Shown piece by piece: positions 6,795 to 13,614 of a DNA stretch of 13,614 bases. A model generated the notes under the pieces. The model did not search any database, was not told where the DNA came from, and saw nothing but the letters and a program-made list of their open reading frames with translations. The DNA is from GCA-2862545 sp047609825 (GTDB lineage Bacteria > Myxococcota_A > UBA796 > GCA-2862545), in contig JBLFXJ010000219.1 of assembly GCA_047609825.1 (NCBI GenBank), forward strand, positions 1 through 13,614, given 5' to 3'. The translations under genes and the position numbers were made by a program. Positions within the stretch are counted from its first letter, which is position 1. Each line of letters begins with the position of its first letter.

Positions 6795-7765
6795 CCGGCG
6801 ACCGTCTGGTCGATGGCTCCGAACAGGCTGTGCCCGCTGGTGTCACTCATCTCGATATGCACCGTATCACCTGCCTTCATGAACGGCGTGGTCGCGGCGC
6901 CGGTCTCGATGATCTCGATCATCCGGCGCTCGGCGAGGCAGCTGATCCCCCGGGCGCGGTCTTCATTGGACACCGTGCCCGAGCCGAGCAGGGTGCCGGC
7001 CGTGAAGCTGCGGGTCTTCGCGATGTGCTCGATGAGCTCGGCGAACGAGAAGTGCATCTCGGGGCCGGCCTCGGTGTCGCCCACCAGCTCGCCATTGTAC
7101 AGGGTGCGCAGGCGCAGGTGCACCCGGCCGCCCTGCAGAGCGTCGCCGAGCTCATCGGGGGTGACGGCGAACGGCGCGAACGCGGTGGCGGGCTTGCCGT
7201 TGAAGAACCCGAAGCCCTTCTTCAGCTCGGTGGGAATCAGGCTCCGCAGCGTGATGTCGTTGCAGATCGTGATCAGCTTGACGTACTGCATGGCGTCGGC
7301 GGCCTTCGTACCCTGGGGCACGTCGCCGAGCACCACGACCATCTCGGCCTCGAAGTCCAGGCCCCAGGCGGGGTCGGCCAGCGGGATGTCCTGCGTGGGG
7401 TCGAGGAAGATGCCAGAGCCACCCTGGTATACCAGCGGGTCGGTCTCGAGCGTGGGGGGCGGGTCGGCGTTGCGGGCCTTGCGCACCAGCCGCACATGAT
7501 TCAGGTAGGCCGAGCCGTCGACCCATTCATAGGCGCGGGGCAGCGGCGACCGCAGGGTGCGGGTGTCGACCGGCTGCGACGGCACCCGGCCGGCCTCGAG
7601 GGCCTCGGCCAGCGCCCGCAGACGCGGCTCGGTGGTGTCCCAGGCGTCGAGGGCGGCCTGCAGGGTGGGGGCGATGGCGGCGGCCGAGGTGTACGCTGCG
7701 TTGTCGTGGCGGACGAGGATCAGCGACCCGTCGCGGGTGCCGTCATTGAGCGTGGCGAGCTTCAT
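6791..7765 (-). CDS. Fumarylacetoacetate hydrolase family protein
   Basis: 324 residues from ATG 7765, with AGGAG about 6 bases upstream. The start MKLATLNDGTRDGSLILV and the whole layout match the ~330-residue bacterial FAH type. Metal ligands expected for the family can be placed: D109 (ETDP), E139 and E141 (DFEAEM) and D170 (ICND). LGSGTVSN (260-267) and TPFMKAGDTVHIEM (293-306) are also characteristic. It should cleave fumarylacetoacetate to fumarate and acetoacetate, the last step of tyrosine breakdown, with a divalent metal. The adjoining, overlapping isomerase gene supports this substrate over other FAH-family reactions such as acylpyruvate hydrolysis. The homogentisate dioxygenase gene is not in the window. 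The likely transcription unit is acetyltransferase, FAH, isomerase, with a 37-base gap after the acetyltransferase. Confidence 0.9.
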   Translation of the reverse strand: MKLATLNDGTRDGSLILVRHDNAAYTSAAAIAPTLQAALDAWDTTEPRLRALAEALEAGRVPSQPVDTRTLRSPLPRAYEWVDGSAYLNHVRLVRKARNADPPPTLETDPLVYQGGSGIFLDPTQDIPLADPAWGLDFEAEMVVVLGDVPQGTKAADAMQYVKLITICNDITLRSLIPTELKKGFGFFNGKPATAFAPFAVTPDELGDALQGGRVHLRLRTLYNGELVGDTEAGPEMHFSFAELIEHIAKTRSFTAGTLLGSGTVSNEDRARGISCLAERRMIEIIETGAATTPFMKAGDTVHIEMSDTSGHSLFGAIDQTVAG

Positions 7766-7802
7766 GCGGGGCTCCTGAGCGGCGCCGTGCATAACGCGAC
7801 GG

Positions 7803-8570
7803 TCAGGAGGCCGGCCGGTCCCAGCTGTGCATGAAGCCGTGGGTGTTGAAGCCCAGGCGCTGCACGATGGGCAGGCTCGTGGTGGTGCGCGCATACAGGC
7901 CGACCGCCGTGAGCCCGGTGTGGCGCGCGGCCTGGACCCGCGCCTGGAGCAACGCCCGGTACGCACCACGCCCGCGAGCGTCGGGCACAGTGCCGCCGGC
8001 CCAGAGGAAGCCGAACCGTAGCTCGGGGTACAGGTTCAGGCCGCCACCACACACGGGCCGGTCGCCCTCGTACACGACGAACCGCTGCACGCGGCTGCCG
8101 TCGCGGCACTCCAGGACCTCGGCCTCGGCGGCCGCGTCTCCGGGATGGGCGTCCCGTCCGAACGCCGCGCCGGTGGCGGCGTACAGGTCCTCGAGCTCGG
8201 CCCGGGTGCGCACGGGACGCACGGTGTGGCCGGTATGCACCGTCTGCCAGTCGTCCACCGGGAGCACCGCTCCCCGGTGCTCTCCGTACCGCCGGTAGCC
8301 GGCCGCCTCGAGGTGCCGCGCCAGGTCGGCCGGCGCGCTGTCTGGCACGAGCGACCACCGGCTCACCCGCCCGGCGTGGGCGGCGACCACCTCGGCGATG
8401 GCGGCCTCGACCGCATCGGGCGACAGACGCGTGCGGTACACCTGGTTCAGGTAGGTCTGGTCGCGGGGGCAGTGGGTGTAGCCGAGCGCCGGGCGGTCCA
8501 CTTGGGTGGCGTCGGACGGGAGCCAGAAGGTGTCCCACTGGGTGCGCTCGAGGATGGCGTCTGGATGCAT
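7803..8570 (-). CDS. GNAT family N-acetyltransferase
   Basis: 255 residues from ATG 8570, with GGAGAGG about 5 bases upstream. The C-terminal half is a GNAT domain: FVVYEGDRPVCGGGLNLYP (beta strands), then GFLWAGGTVPDARGRGAYRALLQARVQAAR (187-216), where ARGRGAYRAL is the acetyl-CoA pyrophosphate-binding loop and helix, and TSLPIVQRLGFNTHG (231-245), the usual last strand-helix. The N-terminal half (1-115) is less clear and may be a degenerate second GNAT-like domain, as in tandem GNAT proteins. The acceptor cannot be predicted. It is the first gene of the likely unit with fumarylacetoacetate hydrolase and maleylacetoacetate isomerase, but no known link of GNATs to tyrosine breakdown supports a shared role. 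Confidence 0.85.
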   Translation of the reverse strand: MHPDAILERTQWDTFWLPSDATQVDRPALGYTHCPRDQTYLNQVYRTRLSPDAVEAAIAEVVAAHAGRVSRWSLVPDSAPADLARHLEAAGYRRYGEHRGAVLPVDDWQTVHTGHTVRPVRTRAELEDLYAATGAAFGRDAHPGDAAAEAEVLECRDGSRVQRFVVYEGDRPVCGGGLNLYPELRFGFLWAGGTVPDARGRGAYRALLQARVQAARHTGLTAVGLYARTTTSLPIVQRLGFNTHGFMHSWDRPAS

Positions 8571-8673
8571 CGGGGCCTCTCCGTCGGGCGCAGGTATCCT
8601 CCAGAGACGAGCTTGGTCCGCCGCCGGCCGGTCCGTGCCTCCCCGCGGTCATCCCCAGTCCCGGCGCGACGCG

Positions 8674-9012
8674 TCAGCTCTTGAACTCCTGCTGCGCATC
8701 CCGGATCGAGGCGTGCAGCGACCCGCGCTCCGTCTCCAGGAACTGCAGCCCGTCGATCAGCCACGCAGCGAGGGCCGGCTTCTCCAAATGGTAGTATACA
8801 TGCCGGCCTTCGCGGCGCCTCTGCACCACGTGGTGAGCCCGCAGGACCGACAGCTGCTGCGACACCCGCGACGGGCTCACCTCGAGCAGCTCCGCGAGCG
8901 AGCCCACATCACGCTCCTCGCTCCGTAGCTCTTCGACGATGCGGATGCGGTCGGGGTGGCCGAGCACCGTGAGGAGCTCGGCGAGCTCTCGGATCGCGAG
9001 GGAGCGTGGCAT
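8674..9012 (-). CDS. ArsR-family winged-helix transcriptional regulator
   Basis: 112 residues from ATG 9012; an in-frame TTG at 9030 is an alternative, with GAGG directly against it. Neither start has a well-spaced ribosome binding site, so the start is uncertain. The winged helix is clear: LLTVLGHPDRIRIVEELRSEERDVGSLAELLEVSPSRVSQQLSVLRAHHVVQRRREGRHVYYHL. Residues ~37-60 form the helix-turn-helix, with recognition helix SPSRVSQQLSVLR, and REGRHVYYHL is the wing. The protein has no cysteine, and the ELCVCDL metal-binding motif is absent, so it is probably not an arsenic/cadmium-type metal sensor; the signal is unknown. It diverges from an unknown gene at 9093 across a short AT-rich segment, the usual arrangement for repressing itself and that neighbour. 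The gap 8571-8673 behind it shows nothing I can name. Confidence 0.88.
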   Translation of the reverse strand: MPRSLAIRELAELLTVLGHPDRIRIVEELRSEERDVGSLAELLEVSPSRVSQQLSVLRAHHVVQRRREGRHVYYHLEKPALAAWLIDGLQFLETERGSLHASIRDAQQEFKS

Positions 9013-9030
9013 GGCGCCCGTGTAACGCAA

Positions 9031-9080
9031 CCTCGCAGCTTTTATTACTATACATATTCAAACATCTACATATATTCAGG
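9031..9080. promoter_or_regulatory. AT-rich divergent promoter/operator region with repeated motif
   Basis: This short stretch is markedly AT-rich in otherwise GC-rich DNA and lies between the ArsR gene and the unknown gene. It contains ACATATTCA (9052-9060) and ACATATATTCA (9068-9078), a direct repeat with TATTCA boxes 18 bases apart, and several -10-like hexamers (for example TATACA 9049-9054). No strong -35 is evident on either strand. It is the natural site for two divergent promoters and an ArsR operator. The repeats are direct rather than the inverted repeat typical of this family, so the operator itself is a guess. Confidence 0.5.
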
Positions 9081-9092
9081 TAAGGAGTTGAA

Positions 9093-9509
9093 ATGCACGA
9101 CGCCGCCGCCCTGCGGGACGCCCGCCTGATGCTCGCCGATCTCACCTCGCTGCTGGAGCGGAGGCGCGGCCGGTGGCTGGCCTGGGGCCCCACCACGCCC
9201 ACCATCGATGCCGCGTTGATCGATGATCTGCGCCGCATCCTGGCGGATGTGGGCATCCCCTCGGCCCTGGTCGCGGCTGCCGAGGCCCGTGGCCCCGGGG
9301 TTCCGCTGCCCCTCGCCTGGTCGACCTTCGGCAAGATGCAGCGCCGCGGCGTCGCTGCGGCCCGCGAGCTGAGCGCCACCGTCGATGCCCTGCTCGCCGA
9401 GACCGGGCAAGATGGGTGGCGCCCCCTCGAGCGGTCGTCCCCGTCGCGGTCCAGGCGCCGGTCCCACAACCCGCGCCAGAGCTACACGGCCAACGTCGCT
9501 GCCGGGTGA
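9093..9509 (+). CDS. Small hypothetical protein divergent from the ArsR regulator
   Basis: 138 residues from ATG 9093 with a very good ribosome binding site (TAAGGAG, 5-base spacing), one of the strongest in the window. I do not recognise the family. The sequence is Ala/Leu/Arg-rich and mostly helical: DARLMLADLTSLLERRRGRWLAW, TIDAALIDDLRRILADVGIPSALVAAAEARG, then a helix with GKMQRRGVAAARELSATVDALLAE. The last ~25 residues are a basic Ser/Arg-rich tail (SPSRSRRRSHNPR). There is no signal peptide, membrane segment or cysteine, so it is probably cytoplasmic and could bind nucleic acid through the tail. Its position facing ArsR across an AT-rich promoter makes it the likely regulated target. 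It ends 20 bases before the 3' end of the convergent redoxin gene. Confidence 0.65.
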   Translation: MHDAAALRDARLMLADLTSLLERRRGRWLAWGPTTPTIDAALIDDLRRILADVGIPSALVAAAEARGPGVPLPLAWSTFGKMQRRGVAAARELSATVDALLAETGQDGWRPLERSSPSRSRRRSHNPRQSYTANVAAG

Positions 9510-9529
9510 CAGCAGTGGGGCGGGGCGGC

Positions 9530-9979
9530 TCAGCTCTGCGGCCTGCCCTCGCACGGGGCTGCCGCAAGCTGGGCCAGGGTCTCCAAGATCACGCTCGCCT
9601 GCGACCGGCCCGGCGTTCGGCCATCCAGCCGGGCCACCGGCTCGCCGCACCGGTCGTAGAACAACACCCCGGGCAGCGGGTGCGACAGCCCCGGCCGGGT
9701 GAACCCGTTGTCCCGGACCCAGGCGCCGTCCGGATCGGCCACCACGGGCACGGGCAGGCCCTGGCCCGCGGCGCGCACGGCGCCCTCAGTCTCGGCGAAC
9801 ACCCCGATCACGGACCCACCCGATCGGGCGACGGCGGCAGGGTCGAGGCGGGCCAGCTCGGCGACGCAGACCTGGCACCAGGTGCCCTTGGCGACCACGG
9901 CCGCCACGGGCTGACCCGTGCGTGCGGCGATGGCGGCGCTGGGGTCGGCGAGGGCGGCGGCGATGAGCAGGGTCCACAT
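9530..9979 (-). CDS. Secreted thioredoxin-like/redoxin protein with WCQVC motif
   Basis: 149 residues from ATG 9979. A short hydrophobic leader (MWTLLIAAALADPSAAIA) looks like a signal peptide, which suggests action in the periplasm. The redox motif WCQVC (C35, C38) follows the strand VAAVVAKGTW, as in AhpC/TSA-redoxin or thioredoxin folds. VPVVADPDGAWVRDNGF and HPLPGVLFYDRCGEPVARLDG fit the later strands, with a Pro before the GVLFYD strand in the cis-Pro position. Two more Cys (in DRCGEP and near the C-terminus) are present. The likely role is thiol-disulfide exchange or peroxide reduction on an unknown partner. The start has no clear ribosome binding site and the gene has no same-strand neighbour; it diverges from pspA across about 110 bases. 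The fold is fairly secure, the role open. Confidence 0.8.
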   Translation of the reverse strand: MWTLLIAAALADPSAAIAARTGQPVAAVVAKGTWCQVCVAELARLDPAAVARSGGSVIGVFAETEGAVRAAGQGLPVPVVADPDGAWVRDNGFTRPGLSHPLPGVLFYDRCGEPVARLDGRTPGRSQASVILETLAQLAAAPCEGRPQS

Positions 9980-10090
9980 GCCAGGAGTCTAACCGCGTGC
10001 ACTCACGGCCAGTGCCTCGGCAATGATCCGTCCCCCGTCCCGTACTCCGGGCGCGCGGCGCGGTACGCTGCACCACACCCTGGGGTCACG

Positions 10091-10834
10091 ATGGGCTTCT
10101 TCGACCGGATCAAGAACGTCGTGCGCGGCAAGACCGAGCAGGCGGTGGGCGACCTCGAGCGCCGAAACCCCGAGGCGGTGTACACGGCGGCCATCGACAA
10201 CGCGAAGGTGCGGGTGGTGGAGCACCGCCGGCTGGCCGCCGCCCTGATGGTGCGGCGCGACGAGGCCGTGGCCGCGCTCGAGGCGATGGAGACCGAGCTG
10301 CGCCAGGTGATGGTAGGCCTACAAGCCGCGGTCCAGGAAGATGAGGACGAGGTGGCGCTGGTGCTGCTCCAGCGGAGCCAGACGCTGCAGCAGGAGCTCG
10401 AGGACAAGACCGCCGAGCTCGGGCAGCTCCGCGGCCAGGTGGAGGCCGCCACGGAGGGCCTGGTCGGGCTGCGGGAGCATGCGCAGAAGCTGGAGCAGGA
10501 GCGGGATCAGGCGCTGGCGGCCCATGCGGTGGCGCAGGCGAAGATCGACGTGGACGACATGACCTCGGGCCTCGGAGGTAGCGCCCAGGCCGAGGGGCTG
10601 GCCAGCGTGCGCGACGCCGTTCGGTCGCTCGAGGCGCAGGCCCACGAGGGCTACCTGGACGAAGAGGGGCACTCCGTGCGCGGGCGGGCCGAGGCGATGG
10701 GGCGCAAGGCGGCCGAGCAGTCCGCCCGGTCCCAGCTGGCGCGGCTCAAGGCTCAGATGCGCGGCGAAGACGACGCCGACCCGGCAGACGACACCTCGAC
10801 CGACCCCGACGAGGCACCCACCCGCGACCTGTAG
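10091..10834 (+). CDS. pspA: PspA/IM30 family membrane-stress protein
   Basis: 247 residues from ATG 10091, with GGGG about 5 bases upstream. The N-terminus MGFFDRIKNVVRGKTEQAVGDLERRNPEAVY is the amphipathic helix and first segment typical of PspA/Vipp1 (IM30), members of the ESCRT-III superfamily that coat and repair the inner membrane. Residues ~40-160 form a long coiled coil rich in Glu, Gln, Leu and Ala (LRQVMVGLQAAVQEDEDEVALVLLQRSQTLQQELEDK). The C-terminus is an unusually acidic Asp/Thr-rich tail (DDADPADDTSTDPDE), making it somewhat longer than the E. coli protein (222 residues). An SPFH gene follows 67 bases later on the same strand, a partnership seen in other bacteria where an SPFH protein recruits PspA. 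No PspF, PspB or PspC gene is nearby. Confidence 0.9.
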   Translation: MGFFDRIKNVVRGKTEQAVGDLERRNPEAVYTAAIDNAKVRVVEHRRLAAALMVRRDEAVAALEAMETELRQVMVGLQAAVQEDEDEVALVLLQRSQTLQQELEDKTAELGQLRGQVEAATEGLVGLREHAQKLEQERDQALAAHAVAQAKIDVDDMTSGLGGSAQAEGLASVRDAVRSLEAQAHEGYLDEEGHSVRGRAEAMGRKAAEQSARSQLARLKAQMRGEDDADPADDTSTDPDEAPTRDL

Positions 10835-10901
10835 TACACACCGCTGCGCTGCAACAGAATGCTGGCGTCGGCCGTACCCATCACAGACCCTCGGAGGTGT
10901 G

Positions 10902-11780
10902 ATGGCAGCGTCGGTGGAGCGGCAGGTGAGTGCGGTGAATGGGTGGACCGGGCTGATCGGCCTGGTGCTGGTGGCGGCTGCCGGAGGGGCTGGCGTGTGG
11001 GTGGGGACGTCGACGGTGTCGGTCCCGGTGGGCGTGGCGATCACGGCCGTTGGCGCGCTGGCCCTGGCGGCGGCGGCGTACGGGCTCACCGGGCTGATGG
11101 TGCTCCCGCCGAACATGGCGGCCGTGCTGGTGCTGTTCGGTCGCTACGTCGGCACCGTGCGCGAGGAGGGATTCTACTGGGTGAACCCGTTCACAAATCG
11201 CACGCGGATGTCGCTCCGAGCCCGCAACCTGGGCAGCGACACCATCAAGGTGAACGACCTCGACGGCAACCCCATCGAGATCGCCGTGGTCACCGTGTGG
11301 GATGTGCGCGACACCGCCCAGGCCTGCTTCGACGTGGACGACCTCGGCTCCTACGTCGACGTGCAGATCGAATCCGCGGTGCGCGAGATCGCCGGTGGCC
11401 ATCCGTATGATGAGCGCGAGGACCACGACGTTGTGTCGCTGCGGTCCGACGCCCACGTGGTCGCGGATGAGCTCGTCGAGGAGCTGTCGGCCCGGCTTCA
11501 GCGGGCGGGCGTGGGCGTGATCGAGGCCCGCATCACCCACCTGGCCTACGCCCCCGAGATCGCCGGCGCCATGCTCCAGCGGCAGCAGGCCAGCGCCATC
11601 GTCGCCGCCCGCCGGGAGATCGTGAACGGGGCGGTGTCGATGGTCGAGCAGACCCTGACCGACCTGGCCGACAAGCAGATCGTGGAGCTCGAGCCGGTGG
11701 AGGCGGCGCGGCTGGCCGGGCGGCTGTTGGTGGTGCTCTGCGGTCAGCAAGCGGCGCAGCCAGTGATCCACGCGGGCTGA
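10902..11780 (+). CDS. SPFH/band-7 domain membrane protein
   Basis: 292 residues from ATG 10902; GGAGG lies 4 bases upstream, and the GTG immediately before it is too close to be the start. Two hydrophobic segments (about 17-35 and 42-62) anchor it. The SPFH domain begins at VLPPNMAAVLVLFGRYVGTVREEGFYWVNPF (67-97) and runs through SLRARNLGSDTIKVNDLDGNPIEIAVVTVWDV and YVDVQIESAVREIAGGHPYD to about 210. A helical region (EIAGAMLQRQQASAIVAARREIVNGAVSMVEQTL) follows. The ending LLVVLCGQQAAQPVIHAG matches a widespread bacterial SPFH subfamily. Such proteins form flotillin-like membrane oligomers. With pspA 67 bases upstream on the same strand, it probably acts as the membrane platform in a PspA stress response. 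The gap 10835-10901 holds no clear terminator. Confidence 0.9.
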   Translation: MAASVERQVSAVNGWTGLIGLVLVAAAGGAGVWVGTSTVSVPVGVAITAVGALALAAAAYGLTGLMVLPPNMAAVLVLFGRYVGTVREEGFYWVNPFTNRTRMSLRARNLGSDTIKVNDLDGNPIEIAVVTVWDVRDTAQACFDVDDLGSYVDVQIESAVREIAGGHPYDEREDHDVVSLRSDAHVVADELVEELSARLQRAGVGVIEARITHLAYAPEIAGAMLQRQQASAIVAARREIVNGAVSMVEQTLTDLADKQIVELEPVEAARLAGRLLVVLCGQQAAQPVIHAG

Positions 11781-11854
11781 CGCGACGGACGGTGGGTTCC
11801 ACCACTGACGCTCACGCGCGCAACGGGGCATACTCCATTGACGAGGAGACTCAG

Positions 11855-13351
11855 ATGACCCGGCTCTGGATCGTGGCCGCGCTCACGGTGGCCTGCAGCC
11901 CAACCACCGACGACGCAGGAGCAGAACCGGAGACGGACACCGCAGCCACGTCCGGCACCCCTGAGCCGACCGACACACCTGAGCCCTCGGGCCCCGACCC
12001 CTGGCAGGTCGAAGGTCAGCACGGAAACCTCGTCACCGTATACCGCCACTTCGCGTCCGGTCTGCCCCGCGGGTTCGATGTGCACGCCGTGTTCGCCGAG
12101 CAGCTGCCCATCGACGACCTGGCCTGGTGCCTGGCCGGCGGGCCGTGTGCCGGTGATCGACCCGCGCCCGACAGCTATGTCGACCTGTTCATCGAGCCAC
12201 CCATCGAGGATGTGGCGTTCAGCTGGCTCGGCGACGTGATCGAGGTGTGGCGGCTCGACCTGCCGTTCATCACGCTCACCGACCCCACGGTTGGCTACTA
12301 CTCGCACACGGTAGCGAGCAAGCCGGGCGAAGACGACATCCGCATCACCATCCCCGACGGCGGCGAGTGGGGCGGATTCTCCGACAGCGAGGTGCCGGTC
12401 GCGCGCGACATCGAGATGCTGCGCCCGACCCCTGGGGAGCGCATCGATCTCTCCGGACTGACCGTGGACTTCGAGTGGGTGCCGGGCGGCGGTGGCGAGG
12501 TGTTCCTCACCATCCTCGGCGAGGTGCGCGACGACGCCCCGATCGCCGTGTTGTACACGCTCGAAGACGATGGAGCGTTCACCCTCGACCTCGAGGCGCA
12601 CGACATCGACGCCCAGAGCGACGTGACCATCGCGGTCGGTCGGCGAGAGAAGGACGAGGTCGAGGTCAACGGAAACAGCCTGTACATGACCGCAGTGGAC
12701 CAGCAGCCCTACCGGCCCGAGTGCCTTCCGTGGCCCGAGGTGGAGGTTGCCGGCGACAACCCCCTGGATTCGCGGCTGCTCGACCCGTACTACTTCTCGG
12801 TCACCTTCGAGGGCGTATTCGAGGACGCAGTCATCCAGGACTTCACTCACGCCGGTGACGATCAACCCACCTCGGCCCGGGCCATCGCCACGTTCTACGA
12901 CGAAGGCTTCGATCCGAGGTGCCGCGTTGTGTACGACGTGTCCGGCGACCGATCCCGCAGCGTGGATCCGTGGTTGGGCGCCGACATCAACGGCTCGCCC
13001 CTCACGGTCGAGGCGGCCTGGGAGCTGGACCTCGAATCCGGATGGACCGACTGCGGGCCGTCCGACATCCTGGCTGCATACTCGGGTTCCACCGACCCGC
13101 GCGCCTACGTGGCGCTGTTCGACATCGGTATCGGCATCGGCGACACGTCGATGCAGCCCGGCGGCACGCGCTCTGGCTTCGTGTCGCTGGACGGCGTCTT
13201 CGGGTACGAGCTGATGCCGGCCACCGGGTATCCCCTTCGGGACTGTGCTCTGGCGATCAAGAGCGGCGGACCGCTGCCGCCGGGGAGTGCCGTGGGCGAC
13301 GGATACTGGGAGCTGCCCTACGCCAACGTGGTGTTCGTCATCCCGCGCTGA
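11855..13351 (+). CDS. Putative lipoprotein of unknown function
   Basis: 498 residues from ATG 11855, with GAGGAG about 6 bases upstream. The leader MTRLWIVAALTVAC has a short basic start, a hydrophobic core and a lipobox-like LTVAC, giving C14 as the lipidated residue. A low-complexity linker follows (~15-50; Thr, Pro, Glu: SGTPEPTDTPEPSG), typical of myxobacterial-type surface lipoproteins. The rest is acidic and beta-rich with no domain I recognise. It contains paired Cys (WCLAGGPC) and single ones (PEC, PRC, TDC, RDC) that may form disulfides. EMLRPTPGERIDLSGLTVDFEWVPG followed by strands resembles an Ig-like sandwich; that is inference. It starts 74 bases after the SPFH gene, a gap containing only a weak hairpin (GGTGG, GTT, CCACC), so co-transcription is possible but unproven. 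It ends 6 bases from a convergent gene. Confidence 0.8.
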   Translation: MTRLWIVAALTVACSPTTDDAGAEPETDTAATSGTPEPTDTPEPSGPDPWQVEGQHGNLVTVYRHFASGLPRGFDVHAVFAEQLPIDDLAWCLAGGPCAGDRPAPDSYVDLFIEPPIEDVAFSWLGDVIEVWRLDLPFITLTDPTVGYYSHTVASKPGEDDIRITIPDGGEWGGFSDSEVPVARDIEMLRPTPGERIDLSGLTVDFEWVPGGGGEVFLTILGEVRDDAPIAVLYTLEDDGAFTLDLEAHDIDAQSDVTIAVGRREKDEVEVNGNSLYMTAVDQQPYRPECLPWPEVEVAGDNPLDSRLLDPYYFSVTFEGVFEDAVIQDFTHAGDDQPTSARAIATFYDEGFDPRCRVVYDVSGDRSRSVDPWLGADINGSPLTVEAAWELDLESGWTDCGPSDILAAYSGSTDPRAYVALFDIGIGIGDTSMQPGGTRSGFVSLDGVFGYELMPATGYPLRDCALAIKSGGPLPPGSAVGDGYWELPYANVVFVIPR

Positions 13352-13357
13352 TCGGCG

Positions 13358-13614
13358 CTACTCCTCCCGCACCACCCGCCGCCGGGTGAGGATTCGCCCG
13401 TCGGGATCGAGCGCCACCGTGCCCGGCCGCCCGCGAGCCACCTCGAGCCGCCCGCGGCCGTCGGTCACCACTACCCAGGTCTCCACCCCGTCGAGCACCA
13501 CCGGCACGTCGAAGGTGCCGAACGGCACGTCGGTGGTCACCTCGCCGATGAACCGGCCGCCCTCCATCCGCCAGGTGAGCTCGACCGCCTCGGGGATGAA
13601 CCCGCCGTAGACCC
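13358..13614 (-). CDS. 3' end of an unidentified gene, possibly an M1-type peptidase C-terminal domain
   Basis: The minus-strand frame is open from the right edge to a TAG at 13358-13360. About 84 residues are visible, reading VYGGFIPEAVELTWRMEG, then GEVTTDVPFGTFDVPVVLDG, and ending in a VALDPDGRILTRRR stretch. An internal ATG at 13567 is probably not the start, because plausible sequence continues upstream through it. The fragment is beta-rich, and the ending with VALDPDGRIL resembles the small beta-sandwich tail of M1-like metallopeptidases, but no catalytic motif lies inside the window. The identification is tentative. Its stop is 6 bases from the stop of the convergent lipoprotein gene. 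Confidence 0.55.
   Translation of the reverse strand, partial: VYGGFIPEAVELTWRMEGGRFIGEVTTDVPFGTFDVPVVLDGVETWVVVTDGRGRLEVARGRPGTVALDPDGRILTRRRVVREE

Noticed and set aside
6201..7834. Long plus-strand open frames opposite maiA and the FAH gene
   Set aside because: The minus-strand products match well-known enzyme families across their whole length.
10056..10072. Possible sigma-54 promoter before pspA (GG ... GC)
   Set aside because: The spacing between GG and GC is 11 rather than 10 bases and the flanks fit poorly. I cannot support it.
11789..11803. Hairpin GGTGG-GTT-CCACC after the SPFH gene as a terminator
   Set aside because: The stem is only five base pairs and no T-run follows.
11744..12865. 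373-codon minus-strand open frame opposite the lipoprotein gene
   Set aside because: The plus-strand frame has a lipobox, a ribosome binding site and sensible composition; the antisense frame has none.

Overview
The window is strongly GC-rich double-stranded DNA, densely packed with genes on both strands. It looks like a bacterial chromosome fragment, most plausibly from Myxococcota or another former Deltaproteobacteria lineage. That guess rests on a lipoprotein with a TPE/TDT-rich linker, a thrombospondin type-3 repeat protein and the GC bias; there is no 16S rRNA or other strict marker. I see no rRNA, tRNA, CRISPR, insertion sequence, phage gene or integrase.

Layout, left to right. A polytopic spermidine-synthase-like membrane protein (minus strand) runs off the left edge. 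Across a 171-base gap, an 868-residue TPR protein with a DUF3858-like domain is read to the right. It ends in an 11-base convergent overlap with a small DUF302 protein (minus). A damaged gene (plus) follows for a thrombospondin type-3 repeat surface protein: it lacks a recognisable 5' end, contains an octanucleotide tandem repeat, and carries a one-base frameshift near 5285 separating the calcium-binding repeats from the C-terminal beta-rich domain. A perfect 19-base tandem duplication (6152-6189) joins it to the next, convergent unit. That unit (minus) is GNAT acetyltransferase, then fumarylacetoacetate hydrolase, then maleylacetoacetate isomerase: the last two steps of tyrosine/homogentisate breakdown, translationally coupled by an ATGA overlap.

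Next is an ArsR-type repressor (minus) diverging from a small unknown gene (plus) across an AT-rich island that stands out from its surroundings. A secreted redoxin with a WCQVC motif (minus) diverges from a PspA/IM30 gene, which is followed on the same strand by an SPFH/band-7 membrane protein. These two probably form a membrane-stress module. A 498-residue lipoprotein of unknown function comes next. The right edge holds the 3' end of a minus-strand gene, possibly the C-terminal domain of an M1-type peptidase.

No clear new multi-gene system is visible. The points most worth a second look are the slippage-prone octamer repeat and frameshift in the TSP3 gene, the AT-rich ArsR/unknown-gene pair, and the PspA-SPFH pair.
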